Part shown: piece by piece, positions 35,801 through 46,539 of the stretch
Layout: every line of letters starts with the position of its first letter
Position numbering within the stretch: position 1 is the stretch's first letter
Notes under the pieces: generated by a model
The model's input: only the letters and a program-made list of their open reading frames with translations
Told to the model about the DNA's origin: nothing
The model's database searches: none
Assembly (NCBI GenBank): GCA_033239125.1
Contig: BSWB01000001.1
Span: 166,369,481-166,433,480 of the forward strand
Reading direction: 5' to 3'
Source of the DNA: Fagopyrum homotropicum
Taxonomy: Eukaryota; Streptophyta; Magnoliopsida; Caryophyllales; Polygonaceae
DNA length: 64,000 nt
Translations under genes and position numbers: made by a program

Positions 35801-36665
35801 TTCGGGGTATATTTACTAAGTGAGTTTATGCTATGAGTACTCTTAATAGAGTATTAGTGGTAAAAGGCCTATTTAGCCATTTTACCCTCGCCATTGAACT
35901 ATGTGTTGGGCCGTTCTGTTAGGTGCTCTTTCTCTTGCAAAAATGTTGAATTACTTGATTATCTAGGTTCCCTTGTTCGCGAACATGGATGAGAGACTCC
36001 TCGACGCAATATGTGAGAGACTAAAACCGAGTCTATACACAGAGCACACATACATAGTTCGAGAGGGGGACCCAGTCGACGAGATGTTGTTCATCATACG
36101 AGGCAGACTAGAGAGTGCAACAACCGACGGTGGAAGGAGTGGATTCTACAACCGCGGCCTTCTAAAAGAAGGCGATTTTTGTGGAGAAGAGCTTCTAACA
36201 TGGGCTCTGGACCCAAAAGCCGGGTCCAATCTCCCTTTGTCTACTAGAACAGTAAAAGCATTAACAGAAGTAGAGGCATTTGCTCTAATAGCAGATGAGT
36301 TAAAGTTTGTAGCTGTCCAATTTCGAAGGCTCCATAGTAGACAAGTGCAACATACCTTTAGATTCTACTCACAACAATGGAGAACTTGGGCTTCTATCTT
36401 TATTCAGGCCGCTTGGCGGCGGCATGTGAGAAGGAAGATAGCTGAGCTAAGGAGGAAGGAAGAAGAGGAAGAGGAAGCTGATTGGGAGGCGTCCGAGAAC
36501 CGCCAACAAGGCCAGGGTCGCGGTACTACCCTTGGTGCAACCTTGTATGCTTCAAGATTTGCTGCAAACGCGCTTCGAAGATTGCAGAGGTTTCGGGACT
36601 CGGAGAGCTCTACAAGCTTTGTTGCTCTACAAAAGCCCCATGAGCCTGATTTTAATGTTAAGTGA
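32803..36665 (+). CDS. Cyclic-nucleotide-gated ion channel, CNGC group II (CNGC7/8-like), tandem copy 2
   Basis: Same family and exon plan as the gene at 25592-29019: exons 32803-32831, 32927-33521, 33655-33867, 34634-34935, 35056-35167, 35380-35616 and 35967-36665, one frame of 728 residues. The start MDGPRDKFVR aligns with copy 1. Six membrane segments, pore WWGLQNLSTLGQG followed by the usual TSTYPGEV, S6 end LLIGNMQ, nucleotide-binding domain with VREGDPVDEM and LKEGDFCGEELLTWAL, and IQ site FIQAAWRRHVRR. The last exon is 48 bp shorter than in copy 1, mainly in the acidic tail. It keeps consensus residues where copy 1 has changed, so it is the more conserved of the pair. Intron 3 is enlarged by an interspersed repeat and intron 6 holds an R1 repeat. 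Next gene downstream is PLMT, 450 bp away. Confidence 0.95.
33892..34560. mobile_element. Interspersed repeat inserted in CNGC copy 2, intron 3
   Basis: The intron is 766 bp against 258 bp in copy 1. The extra DNA starts TAGCGTAATACCCGTGC and TTTGCACGG, is very AT-rich inside, and ends ACACGTGG ... GCTTTAGTATAGGTATATAG. A related right end is seen at about 61,545-61,592 (GACACGTGG ... GTTTTAGTAAGATATATAG). I recognise the TACCCGTGC/GCACGG start as common in plant introns but do not assign a class. Confidence 0.6.
35655..35900. repeat. Dispersed repeat family R1, reverse copy in CNGC copy 2 intron 6
   Basis: Reads GATAATAACTTCTCAC, GTTGGGA, GTGGTTTACTCCTCCTAT and GTCAA, the reverse complement of the core of the 5947-6440 blocks. 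Only the first 90 bp or so match well. Confidence 0.5.
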
Positions 36666-37116
36666 CTGCATTTGTTGTTGTTTTGTATGATATTTGGGTA
36701 GGAAAGTGAGTAGATCAATATTGCTTTGTTCAGTTGTTGTTCTTACTGTTGTGGTCACTCTAAAGTGTATAGTTGGTTACAAAGAGTACAAAATTTACAA
36801 TTAATCAATGCACATAGCTTATTTTCATGATTCTTCCGATTCTGGTCGTTGAATGTCTTATATCCGACTTCGAGTTGAATCGAAGTTCATTTTAAACATG
36901 TTTTTTAAAGACATTAACGATCCCGAACATCGTGTTTTTTTTGGGAAACCGAAAAAAGCTGTAATCGGATTTTCTTTAAAATTTGTGAATAAGCAATCGG
37001 ATTCGGATATCCGATTCTGTAGGCCCTTTGGAAAGCAAAGTAGAAGCAGGGACAGAGTAGCAGACTAGCAGCAACGCACTGAAGTCAACAACAGTAAAGA
37101 GTTTAAGGGAGAAAAA
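36666..37116. other. Spacer between CNGC copy 2 and PLMT
   Basis: Holds the CNGC 3' flank and the PLMT upstream region. About 36,960-37,020 contains ATCGGATTC and GGATATCCGATTC words like those of the hAT-type MITEs, perhaps a small remnant. No TATA box that I would call. Confidence 0.4.
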
Positions 37117-38932
37117 ATGGGATTGTGGGCAGCGATTGGAGTGATATCACCCTTCCCATTCTACTACTGGCTATGGAGCTTCCCTCAATCATGGGTGGAT
37201 CTCTGTGGAAAAGCTCGCGATCCTTGCAAGTACATGGCTATGGTGGCTCACTTCTTGAAGCTCGTCCAATTCGTCTCTCTCTTCTTCGTTTCGTCGTTCT
37301 CTTGGCCTCCTCCACTCTACTTTTGGCCCCTCTTCCTTGCTGGCCAGTTCCTGAATTTCAGGTCAGTCTAATTTCAGCTGCGCTAGGGATTTGATTCTGT
37401 TTTTGGGTTTTGTCAATTATGTCTAATCTCAATCATGCTCGTGTCAAAAATTGTTTATTTGCACATTAGGTTTATGTAAATCTATGGCATATACTTTTTT
37501 GTTCATTCCTAGCAAAACCCAGTTTTTAACTAAACCTAATCTTCTAAATTCAGTACTGAATCCAAATTAGAAGAATATACGCCATCTAATTGGAATACAT
37601 GATTTTGGAATTTGGTATGATTGCCCTGGGATTATCCATTTTGAATGGAAAGATTCTTGATTGATAAAATGTTGGATTGCGATAGTGCTAATTTCTTAGT
37701 TTCTTGTTCATTTTGTTAATCTGGTTTTGATTTGAATATCTTCTGTTGGATGGTTCAAGCAAATTATATCACCCAATCTTCACCCTCTCTTTTTTAGGGT
37801 TTATTGTAAGATGTAGTATCTTTGAAAGAGTTGAAAGACATTGGCAATTAGATTCCAGTAGTTTACATGCAATGCTGCTGTCTGGGCTGATTACAATGAA
37901 GAGTGCAGCATTATTTTTTAGGACTATCCCAACTAAATTATCAATCCTAGTGTAATCTATAAGCGAATCCCATTACTATTCTTTGACTGCTCATTCTAAG
38001 AGATACAGTTCAAATCTATAAGCGAAAGACATTGTCATGAAGGAAACCGTTTTGTAGGACATATATTGATGCATACTTTTGTCATGCAGGAAGAGCATTC
38101 ACTCATAACTACTATTATGAGCTGTAGAAAATTGGGTCAAATGTTTTTTTTTTTATCATTAATTTGCTCTGCTGTGGACTGTCTTGATCTGTGCCCTTCT
38201 TTACACATAATCGGCTTTTCTTGGTGGTTCTGTTCATTGGTTTCATTTTTTTTAGTTTATTGTTGTTTTGTATGAATCATAATAAGTCTTATGGAATTTA
38301 ACGTTTAGATGGACCATCAGCTTTTCGATTGTGGTGTTGGCTTATTGTTTCTTTTTCATAAAATGCATGTGTTGGCTTATTGCTGTTTTGAATGATTCAT
38401 ATTCAAGGAATTCCATGTTTTCTCTGAAAAACTTGTCTGCTGTTTCATTATCCATACAACAAGTGTTCAGTTTCTCTGAAACTTCAGTATGACAGAACCA
38501 AACCTTCTTGAAAAGGCCTCATGTTTTGCTCAATGGCTTAAACTAACCTCTATGAGAAATTGTACACTGAAAAATTATGCAGTCTCATGTCCATGCTTAG
38601 ATTTTTCTAAAGAAAGAACTCTTTACATTATGGACTGTTTTGATTCTGATCAGTCAAAATTGCATTGAATTCTTAAACCCAGGGTATATCAGTTGCTTGG
38701 TGAATCTGGAACATACTATGGTGTTAGGTTCGGGAAGGACATTCCTTGGGTAACTGAATTCCCGTTTGGATACGTAAATGATCCCCAGTACGTCGGCAGC
38801 ATAATGAGTCTGGTTGCTTGTTTGTCATGGGTGCCGTTCCAATACATCCTGTTGTGGTGCCTCGGATACTTGTTTATGATCCATGTGGAATCGCATGAAG
38901 ATCCAAACACTCGTGCGAAGCCACTCTTTTAA
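37117..38932 (+). CDS. PLMT: Phosphatidyl-N-methylethanolamine N-methyltransferase (PLMT)
   Basis: Integral ER membrane enzyme that uses S-adenosylmethionine for the last two methylations leading to phosphatidylcholine. Exons 37117-37361 and 38683-38932 join in frame to 164 residues, the length of the Arabidopsis protein as I recall it. The N-terminus MGLWAAIGVISPFPFYYWLW starts a membrane segment; further hydrophobic helices follow (SWPPPLYFWPLFLAGQFLNF, and GSIMSLVACLSWVPFQYILL). Family marks are YYGVRFGKDIPWVTEFPFG, DPQYVGS and the acidic ESHEDPN near the C-terminus. The intron is 1.32 kb. A fragment of a second copy lies at 31890-32130. A LINE has inserted 270 bp after the stop codon. No homologue family other than PLMT fits both exons. 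Confidence 0.94.
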
Positions 38933-39181
38933 CCGATCAAGCAAGCCTCACTTTTCTATTTAGGTCTGCACCATTGATTTATACTTGTAGCTTTGCAGGA
39001 ACTTTGCGAAACAGATGTTTATTGGACATCGGTTTTTGTTGTGCAAGATGCAGATTATAATCCGGTTTGGTTCGACTTTTAGGACCCGTTTGTTTTGCTA
39101 AAAAATTCGATTGAATATGGATCATTCAGTTTTTTTCACTTATCTATTCCGACTTCTAACTTCCAAGACTACAACCAAACT

Positions 39182-39199
39182 CAATGCAATATCTTATTT
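39182..39199. repeat. Target-site duplication of the LINE (left copy)
   Basis: CAATGCAATATCTTATTT occurs here and again at 44647-44664, flanking the LINE. It is 18 bp and perfect, as expected of target-primed reverse transcription. Confidence 0.85.
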
Positions 39200-39331
39200 T
39201 ATTATTATTTTTTTTTGAAAAGTTAATTTGTATTGAGAGAGGATTTACAGGGTAGGGATTGGACTCTTGTCCAAGGAAGAGCTAAAACAATACAAGTTCA
39301 GTAGCATGCCATAATAGAAGTGGGTACAAGT

Positions 39332-42300
39332 CTATTCAAACCGGATCTGCAGCATTCCTGCAACCTGGATGGAGTGTACTGATCTATCCTTCCAGTTTGC
39401 TTCAAAATGACTCTTAATTGAGCTGATGATGTTTGCAGCACACTCGATAGCCCTCGTGAATTGGTTGTTATAGATCAAGTTGTTGCGAGAAGTCCAAACA
39501 TGATAGATGAATGAGATGATGGAGGCAATCCTCAGGCAATCAATGAGCTTAGGCCGCTTAGTGTTGCAGGAGCTAAGCCAGTTCCATATGTTACCAAGGT
39601 AGGGAGCAGGGAATGAGGTTCTGGTCCATCTCGATATGATGTCCTGAACAAGGGAACCATAGCTACATTGGAGCCACAGGTGATCATCATCTTCAACAAC
39701 ACTCTTACATAGCCGACAAGTGTCATTGATGGTCGTGTTCCAGGTTTTTATCCTAGCCAAAGTTGGTAGTCTCTTGTGTGCTGCCAGCCAGGCGACATAG
39801 CAGCATTTGGGAATGTTGGAACGGATCCAGATTGCTCTGAACGGGTTAGCAGTACCAAGGGGAGGATTAGGTGTGAATATGTTGTATACGTTTTTGTGGG
39901 AGAAGGAGCCGTTTGGGTTGGCAAGCGTACTCCCAGTCCCACCCTGAGCAAGGAAGTCATCGCGAATGGAAAGCAAGCACTTCCAGAAGGCGCTGTGATG
40001 CGTTTTAGGCCTACAGTTCCATATGTTGCAGTTGCCTTTGAATGTGTGCTTCTTAATCCATTGAATCCAGATGTTGTCATCATCACGATCAATGTCATAG
40101 ATCAGACGGGAGATGGCGACTTTGTTGCGTGTAAGCAGGTCAGGGAACTGAAGGCCACCACACATTTTAGGTGAGCAGATAATCTTCCAGGCAACCAAGG
40201 CACGTTTGCTATTCTCCACTCCCGACCAGAAATAAGATCTTATGATCCTGTTGATTGTGCTGATGACCTTTGTAGGCAGCAAGAACATGGTACTCCAATA
40301 ATGGTTGATAGAGAAGAGGACTGATTTAATAAGCTGAGCTCTTCCTGCATAGGATAGTGTCCTAGCATTCCAAGATTGTACGCGTTTGGTTACCTTTTGG
40401 ATTAAGGGAAGGTAGTCCCGTATAAGCAATCTGCTGCTCCCAATAGGGACTCCCAGGTAGAGAAAGGGCAGTGTTCCAGTTTCCATTCCAGTGATGTTGA
40501 TTGCACGCGTGATTTCATCATCTTTCATACCACCAGTGAATATTCTAGATTTTGACGGGTTGATTCTGAGTCCTGAGGCCTCACCAAAGTCAATCCAGAG
40601 CATCTTTCAGGATTTTTATTGAGCAAAGATCGCCTCTACATAGCAGCAGGAGGTCGTCTGCAAATGCGAAGTGAGTGATAGCTGGGTTGGTGCATTTAGG
40701 ATGGTGGTTGAACTCCGGATTTGGAGTTTTAAACTGGAGGAGTTTAGTGAGATATTCCATTGCAATCACAAACAATGGTGGAGAGAGTGGGCATCCCTGC
40801 CTTAACCCTCGACCACCAGGGAAATGCCCACGAAGAGACCCATTCAAGTTCACTGAATATGTAGCAGTAGTGATACATTCTTTAATCAGGCCAATGAATT
40901 GATCCGGAAAGTTCATTTTGTGGAGGCATTGAATGATGAATTCATGACTAATTGAGTCAAATGCTTTGGAGATGTCCACCTTCATAGCTGCTCTTGGTGA
41001 GATATGCTTCCTGCTATACTTATTGAGCAATTCCTGGCATAATAGTACATTATGCTTAATAGATCTTTTGCCTATAAACGCGCTCTGATTGAAGCTGGTG
41101 ATGCTAGGAAGCACAGCATTGATCCTTGATGAGAGTATCTTGGATATTGTTTTGTAAATAGTGTTGCAGCAAGATATAGACCTAAATTCCGAAGGGGAGA
41201 TGTATCTGTCATGCTTGGCAATTAGAGCAATGGAAGCATGGTTAACTTGCTTCAGCATTCTTCCATGTGTAAAGAAGTCCTGTACTGCAATAGTTACATC
41301 AGTTTTGACAATTTCCCAAGCAGCTTTGAAGAATTTAGAGCTGTAACCATCAGGGCCTGGTGCCTTATTGTCACCAATACTAAATATAGTCTTTTTGATC
41401 TCCTCAGCAGTGACACTCAAGCTTAACGAGTCAATCTCCACCTGGGAAAGGGTAGGGAGGCTAACATCAGTGAAGTTGATCTGGTTAGAAGTACTGGTTT
41501 TGCTGCGAATATGCCTGAAATGATTAACAAAGGTTAGATCAATGGTAGCCAGATCATGAGATATTGTCCCATCAGGAAGCTGTGCAGACTTAATGCTATT
41601 GGACCTTCTGCGTGTTTTGATACTCCTGAAGAAGTATGCGGAGCATTGATCACCATGGGCGATCCATTTGGCTTTGGAGAGTTGGGCCATCGTGATGTGC
41701 AGTTTATAAAAGCTTCCCTTAAGCGCCTCCATATGAATTCTTTCCTCTTCTTGGAGTTCAACATCGTGAGGGTTTGATTGGAGGCTTAATTGTTTTTCTT
41801 TGAGCTTCTTTTGATGGTCTTGGATACTGGTGTGAAGTTCCTCAAGTTTAGCATTTGGGAATCTTTTTAGGAGAGGCTTGAGTATCTTGAGTTTCTTCGT
41901 GAGCTTATACATAGGGTTACCATCGACATTAACCTCCCAAGCCCTTCTGACAGTATCAAGGAAGGCCTCATGATCAGTCCAGGCATTGTTGAATCTGAAT
42001 GGAACATTTCTAGTGGAATTTGTCTCCTCAGTGAAGAGCAGCGCCGGGGAGTGGTCAGATACCTGGGGAAGGTCAAAGTGAGCCTTCGAATGGGGGAATG
42101 AGGTGTGCCATACCTCGTTGGTGATAATGCGGTCCAGTTTACACCAAGTCCTTGTCCCTATTTGTTTGTTATTCCAAGTATACTTGCAACCTGAGTAATG
42201 ATGATCATCGAGAGAGTTTTGCTCATAGCACATAGCAATTTCCATCGAGGTTTGTGAGATAGTTGGGAGATCATTAGAGATCTTTTCATCCGGAGTAAGC

Positions 42301-42752
42301 GTGACATTAAAGTCACCCATGACAGCCCATGGAGTAGATTGGTTAAGCAGCCTAATGGTAGCTATTGTAGACCATAGATCAACACGTTCCTTAGGCGAGT
42401 TGTGTGCATAGACAAAGGAGTATTCGGCCAATGTGGATTGATTGGGGTTTGATAGAGGGTTGGATATCTGGCAATGGATGATTTGATCAGTTTTAATGGT
42501 GGGGATGAGGTGAATCTTAGCGGGGTTCCACCACACCCATATCCGGCAGTTGTGAGCTATGGATCCATTAGATGTGTGACACCAGAAGGGGAAGAGAGAC
42601 TTAGAGATTCGTTTCTCATTGGTTGCACGGAGTCTGGTCTCAAGAATGACCATAAGATCGAGGTTGTGCATCTTAGCAAAGTTCTGGATGGCCTTTTGTT
42701 TCAAAGGGTCATTGAGCCCCCTGATGTTCCAAGTACATGCCTTAATTATCAT
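39332..42752 (-). pseudogene. LINE ORF2: endonuclease, reverse transcriptase and C-terminal zinc-binding domain, one frameshift
   Basis: Starts at the ATG at 42752, which overlaps the ORF1 stop by 11 bases. In order: APE-type endonuclease (CTWNIRGLND, LETR, MGDFNVTL, SDHSPALLF), reverse transcriptase (NKAPGPDGYSSKFFKAAW, KVDISKAFDSISHEFI, GRGLRQGCPLSPPLF, and the catalytic FADDLLLLCRGD), thumb-like region (FLYLGVPIGSS, SYAGRAQLIKSVLFSI) and a zf-RVT region (CRLCKS ... DHLWLQC). The frame breaks near 40,600, just after FADD, where KILKDALD meets a stop and the protein goes on in the next frame as DFGEASGLRINPSKS; a one-base insertion explains this. No RNase H is seen. Confidence 0.92.
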
Positions 42753-44505
42753 GAATATTGGTGGTGCTTCCCTTGTTTGCACTTGCATTCAGGGCCAGGT
42801 TAGGGAGGGTAGTGTTGGGGCTAGAAAGATGAAGTTGAGGAGTTGTATATGAATCGACTCCAGGGATTGGAGTGGTCATAGCAGTAGGGTCTGGGGCAGT
42901 AAGACTGGCTGGTATGGGGGATGTACTACACTCCCCAACCAGGATGGATGGATTATCCTGTACAACCTGGTTGACATTATGGTTTGGGGGGTGACTGGAC
43001 TCAGCTTGAGTAGGATGGGGACGGTTCATCAAGGGAGCCATCTGTTTTGGGTAGATTAGGAAGGAAGCATGTGGGGTTGGAAGTATTGGGGTGGTATTAG
43101 GGTTAGGGTTAGGGGGCTTCTTTTTGGAATGGGTGTATTCCTTTGTGTTCAGCTCCAGTTGTCCATCCATACGTACTTTGTTTCCCTTGCATCTATGCCC
43201 AAATATCTGGCATGTATCACATCTTGGGGGAAGCCATTCATAAGTGATTTTTTGTGAGTAAGAGATTCCATTCGGACCAGTCAGTGTGACCTCCCTCAGC
43301 AGCTGGCGTGAAGCCTGGATCTCGACTAGAATCCTTGCATATCCCAACCTGTCCTGATTAGCTGAGCATGTATCCGTGAGTATAGGGTTGCCAATTGCCG
43401 AGCCTATTTTTGCAAGCATGTTTTGAGACCAAAATCTGTAGTCCAGCCCATGGAGAGTGATCCAGATAGGAATAGAACTCATGCTAGAGTAGTCGAGCGG
43501 GAGGTCCGTCGTCCATCTCTTGAGAAGCATTGTAGTTGAGCCATTCATGATCCATGGACTACCCGCCAGAATTTGATTAAGATCTTCTTCATTAGCAAAA
43601 TGAAATACAAAAATTCCATTCTCATTACGGAGGATCTTTGGCTTCGAGACTGAGCTCCAGTTGTCGATAACAAATTCACCCATACGATGGTATGAGCAAG
43701 GGCTGCCCAGAGGGTACCCTACCAGTGATAGATGCCACTTCTTAGTAGTCTCTTCGATATCCTCTTCAGTGAATGGGATCAGTCCGGATTCGAGCCCAGG
43801 GGTGAACACCAGCGGGACATGATTCCATTCGACATTCTGCATCAATATGTCCTTGTAATTACTACACGTGCCCATTTGTGTAACTTTAGGTGATATCTGC
43901 ACAGGCAAGGGGGCAGCATTAAAGGTTGCATGGGGAACTAGGGAGTCGGGTAACAAAGGGTCAGGCGTGCCAACAGCCTCGGGAACAGTAGGGGTAGACG
44001 AAATGGCAGGGGTAAGAGCTGAAGGGTCTGCCTCATGCACCATAGGGGCAGTAGTGCTAAGAGAGGAAGTCGAACAGGCAGGATGGGGGGCTGCGGGTTC
44101 GGACTCATGCACTACATGGACTAAAGTGCGTTGAATGGTACCAGCAATCTCTAAGGGGGCAGGCGAAGAGCCTAGGCAGGAAACATGGGGTTGAGTCTGT
44201 GCAGGTACCAGGGAGTCAGCATTCACGCTTGCTTCTGTCGAGGCTGGATCAAGGTTTTGTGTTGGAGTGAGGTTTTGTGCTGGGTGGCTTAGAGGTGGGA
44301 ATAGGATGTTGGAGGATAGTGGTATAGGGTCACTTGGTTTAGGGTTGAGTCGGCGGTTATTGGTACGTATCAGGTCATCGGATAATGGCTCGACAGGGGT
44401 TTCTGGTGAGTGTAGGAGTTTGTTTGGTGTGTTGTTTTGGTGGGAGGGACGGTGCAGTTCGGAGAGCTTGATGGAGTGTTTACGTGATTTCCTTGAGCCA
44501 ACCAT
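42742..44505 (-). CDS. LINE ORF1: DUF4283-type RNA-binding protein
   Basis: Putative nucleic-acid-binding chaperone of the LINE. I start it at 44505 (MVGSRKSRKHSIKLSE) and not at the upstream ATG at 44571, because the related LINE at 53,300-58,620 also starts MAGSRRLTIKLSE; this gives about 587 residues. The N-terminal 250 residues are Pro/Ser/Thr-rich and look disordered. A DUF4283 domain follows (NENGIFVFHFANEEDLNQIL, GSPWIMNGSTTMLLKRW), then PPRCDTCQIFGHRC, a short CX2CX4HXC form of the zinc knuckle, then another Pro-rich tail. The frame is uninterrupted. Confidence 0.88.
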   Translation of the reverse strand: MVGSRKSRKHSIKLSELHRPSHQNNTPNKLLHSPETPVEPLSDDLIRTNNRRLNPKPSDPIPLSSNILFPPLSHPAQNLTPTQNLDPASTEASVNADSLVPAQTQPHVSCLGSSPAPLEIAGTIQRTLVHVVHESEPAAPHPACSTSSLSTTAPMVHEADPSALTPAISSTPTVPEAVGTPDPLLPDSLVPHATFNAAPLPVQISPKVTQMGTCSNYKDILMQNVEWNHVPLVFTPGLESGLIPFTEEDIEETTKKWHLSLVGYPLGSPCSYHRMGEFVIDNWSSVSKPKILRNENGIFVFHFANEEDLNQILAGSPWIMNGSTTMLLKRWTTDLPLDYSSMSSIPIWITLHGLDYRFWSQNMLAKIGSAIGNPILTDTCSANQDRLGYARILVEIQASRQLLREVTLTGPNGISYSQKITYEWLPPRCDTCQIFGHRCKGNKVRMDGQLELNTKEYTHSKKKPPNPNPNTTPILPTPHASFLIYPKQMAPLMNRPHPTQAESSHPPNHNVNQVVQDNPSILVGECSTSPIPASLTAPDPTAMTTPIPGVDSYTTPQLHLSSPNTTLPNLALNASANKGSTTNIHDN

Positions 44506-44646
44506 GTCACGCACAGGGGGGGTGTGGAACCGCCGGGAAGCAGCTTGGGGTGGTGCAAGCTTAGCTTGCACCGGAAGCGAGGAGAGAGAAGAGAGGTTTT
44601 ACAACTTTTCCAATATCTTATTTTTAGTTACAGAAAGATGTGCATC

Positions 44647-44664
44647 CAATGCAATATCTTATTT
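44647..44664. repeat. Target-site duplication of the LINE (right copy)
   Basis: Second copy of the 18-bp word at 39182-39199. Confidence 0.85.
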
Positions 44665-44676
44665 GTAAGTAATAAG

Positions 44677-44746
44677 TTGAAGTATGAATATTATTTACCG
44701 TATTCATTTTCTTGAAGTATGAATATTATTTACCGTATTCATTTTT
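44677..44746. repeat. Perfect-looking 35-bp tandem duplication
   Basis: TTGAAGTATGAATATTATTT followed by ACCGTATTCATTTT occurs at 44677 and again at 44712. It lies just outside the LINE target duplication. Confidence 0.9.
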
Positions 44747-45223
44747 GTTGAATGCTGCTCTTGTTATTCCACAATTTTGTTTGTTTCAGTTGAAAACACT
44801 CACATGTATTACACAAAGTAATGTGCAAGTACATTGTTAGGCGGAAATTATGTGACGTGATTCATTCACAGTAAGCGTATGCGATATTAATACATACCAA
44901 GTATATACTATAAATAAAGTACTAAAAAAATAACTTTGCTAAAATATTACATATGCATATATGCAGTCCATAGAACCAAACATCAAAATACCCTAGTTAA
45001 GATGACCCTCCTTTGGTCAAATTCCCTATCTGAATACCCTAGGTCCGAATCACCCTCTATCGAACATTGTTAGTCGCAACATCCTTTGTTGGAGTTATCC
45101 TTGTTAAATACAGTTGATCAAAATTTTGCTACTCGGAATACCACAAGTCAAACCCTGTCAAATACAAATGGTTGGAGTACCTGAATTAAAATAACCCCAT
45201 CAAAATATCCCCGTCTAAATTTT

Positions 45224-45469
45224 CCTAGTCGAAATTACATATGGTCGGAATGTCCGAGAAAAAAACTCCACGTCGGAATTTTCGCCGTCGAAATACTCAA
45301 CTTTAAAATGTCTTGCGAAAATCCCATCAAAATACCCTCTTTGGATCTAGTCGAAATTACATATGGTCGGAATGTCCGAGAAAAAAACTCCACGTCGGAA
45401 TTTTCGCCGTCGAAATACTCAACTTTAAAATGTCTTGCGAAAATCCCATCAAAATACCCTCTTTGGAAT
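45224..45469. repeat. Perfect-looking 123-bp tandem duplication inside unit A
   Basis: CTAGTCGAAATTACATATGG starts at 45224 and again at 45347; the text in between (GTCGGAATGTCCGAG, CTCCACGTCGGAATTTTCG, AAAATGTCTTGCGAAAATCC) is the same in both. Unit B has only one, diverged, version. The surrounding 45,000-45,480 is made of looser GTCGGAAT-like words. Confidence 0.92.
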
Positions 45470-46539
45470 TACCCGTGTCAATCGCAGTTCTACTAGATAG
45501 AAATTCTAACAAATGCAAGTTGGCCTATCAAGAGAGCGTATCGAAGAGGTTTGTTTTCTCATATTTTACAACTTTACGTGGATGAATATCGAGTGAGATT
45601 AATTAAAATCATTTAGGCGGTACGTGTTACAATCTTTTTAAAAATCTAATCTAAATTGTCAAATAAATTCTCTTAAATAGACCCACATATAATAATCTTA
45701 TGAAAAATACTTCTACAAATGCTTTGAGTTCCAATTAAATTTCTCAAAAAATCTAAAGATAAAAATATATCAAATAGGATAAGTTGATTTGCCTCACTTT
45801 AACTATTAATAAATTATTTATATTTAAGATATTTCTTCTTTTCTCGATGATAATACTAATACGACTTTTTAAATGTATAAAAATATACCGTACAATTGTT
45901 ATAAATTCATATAATTATGTAACTTTGAAGTCGATTATCATTTACTATATTTATGATTATATCATCAATCTTTGATTTTGAATAAAATAAAACAAATAAC
46001 TACTTTTAACGAACTACTTAACATGATTTGTCTATAGCGAGTTTATTCAAACTCATATGAGCCTTTAAAGTAATTTATCGAAATTAATGATCCAAGTCAA
46101 TACAATTCAAGGAAATCTTAAATGATCTATAAAACCGTTAATTAAACAAGGAAAGAGAGTAACACATATTATTAAACTGACCGATATTATTTGTCTTTTG
46201 TTGGAAAAAAGGGTTTTAGGGTACAACATTATTTAAATCGTATTAAATTCTAGATAAATTTTATTTCATAATAGTTTGTCTTCCATTTTTTATGTTGGTT
46301 TTATTGAGTAATGTTTTTAAGTAGTTTTTAATAAACAAAAAAATACTAATGAATTTCTGTATTTACCATTCTAGCCTTTAACCTAGTTATAATGCTATAT
46401 ATACTCTATGTAGGTCTCAGATATTCTCAACCATCTTCCTCGCAGCAGTCATCTCTTCAATTCCCAATTTTCGACTCAACTTCATTTTTCTCTTCCTGTT
46501 TCTTCGACTCAACTAAGAAGAAGACTCTTCTCTTCCTCT

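Larger units (their letters stand above)
39200..44646 (-). mobile_element. Nearly full-length non-LTR retrotransposon (plant L1-type LINE)
   Basis: On the minus strand: 5' region from about 44,600, ORF1 (44505-42742), ORF2 (42752-39332) and an A-rich 3' tail seen on the + strand as TTATTATTATTTTTTTTTTG at about 39,199-39,218. Perfect 18-bp target duplications flank it. ORF1 is intact and ORF2 has a single frameshift, so the insertion looks recent. An additional CAATATCTTATTTTTAG at about 44,613, inside the right flank, echoes the target site, perhaps filler DNA made at insertion. Confidence 0.92.

Noticed and set aside
39776..42803. Plus-strand frames opposite the LINE (for example 39776-40174 and 42474-42803)
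   Set aside because: They are antisense shadows of LINE ORF2 and have no independent support.
43090..43116. Telomere-like TTAGGGTTAGGG run
   Set aside because: It is the antisense of Pro-Asn codons (PNPNP) in LINE ORF1, is only about two and a half units long, and the plant repeat is TTTAGGG. A similar CCCTAACCCTA at 54,662 is the same place in the second LINE.
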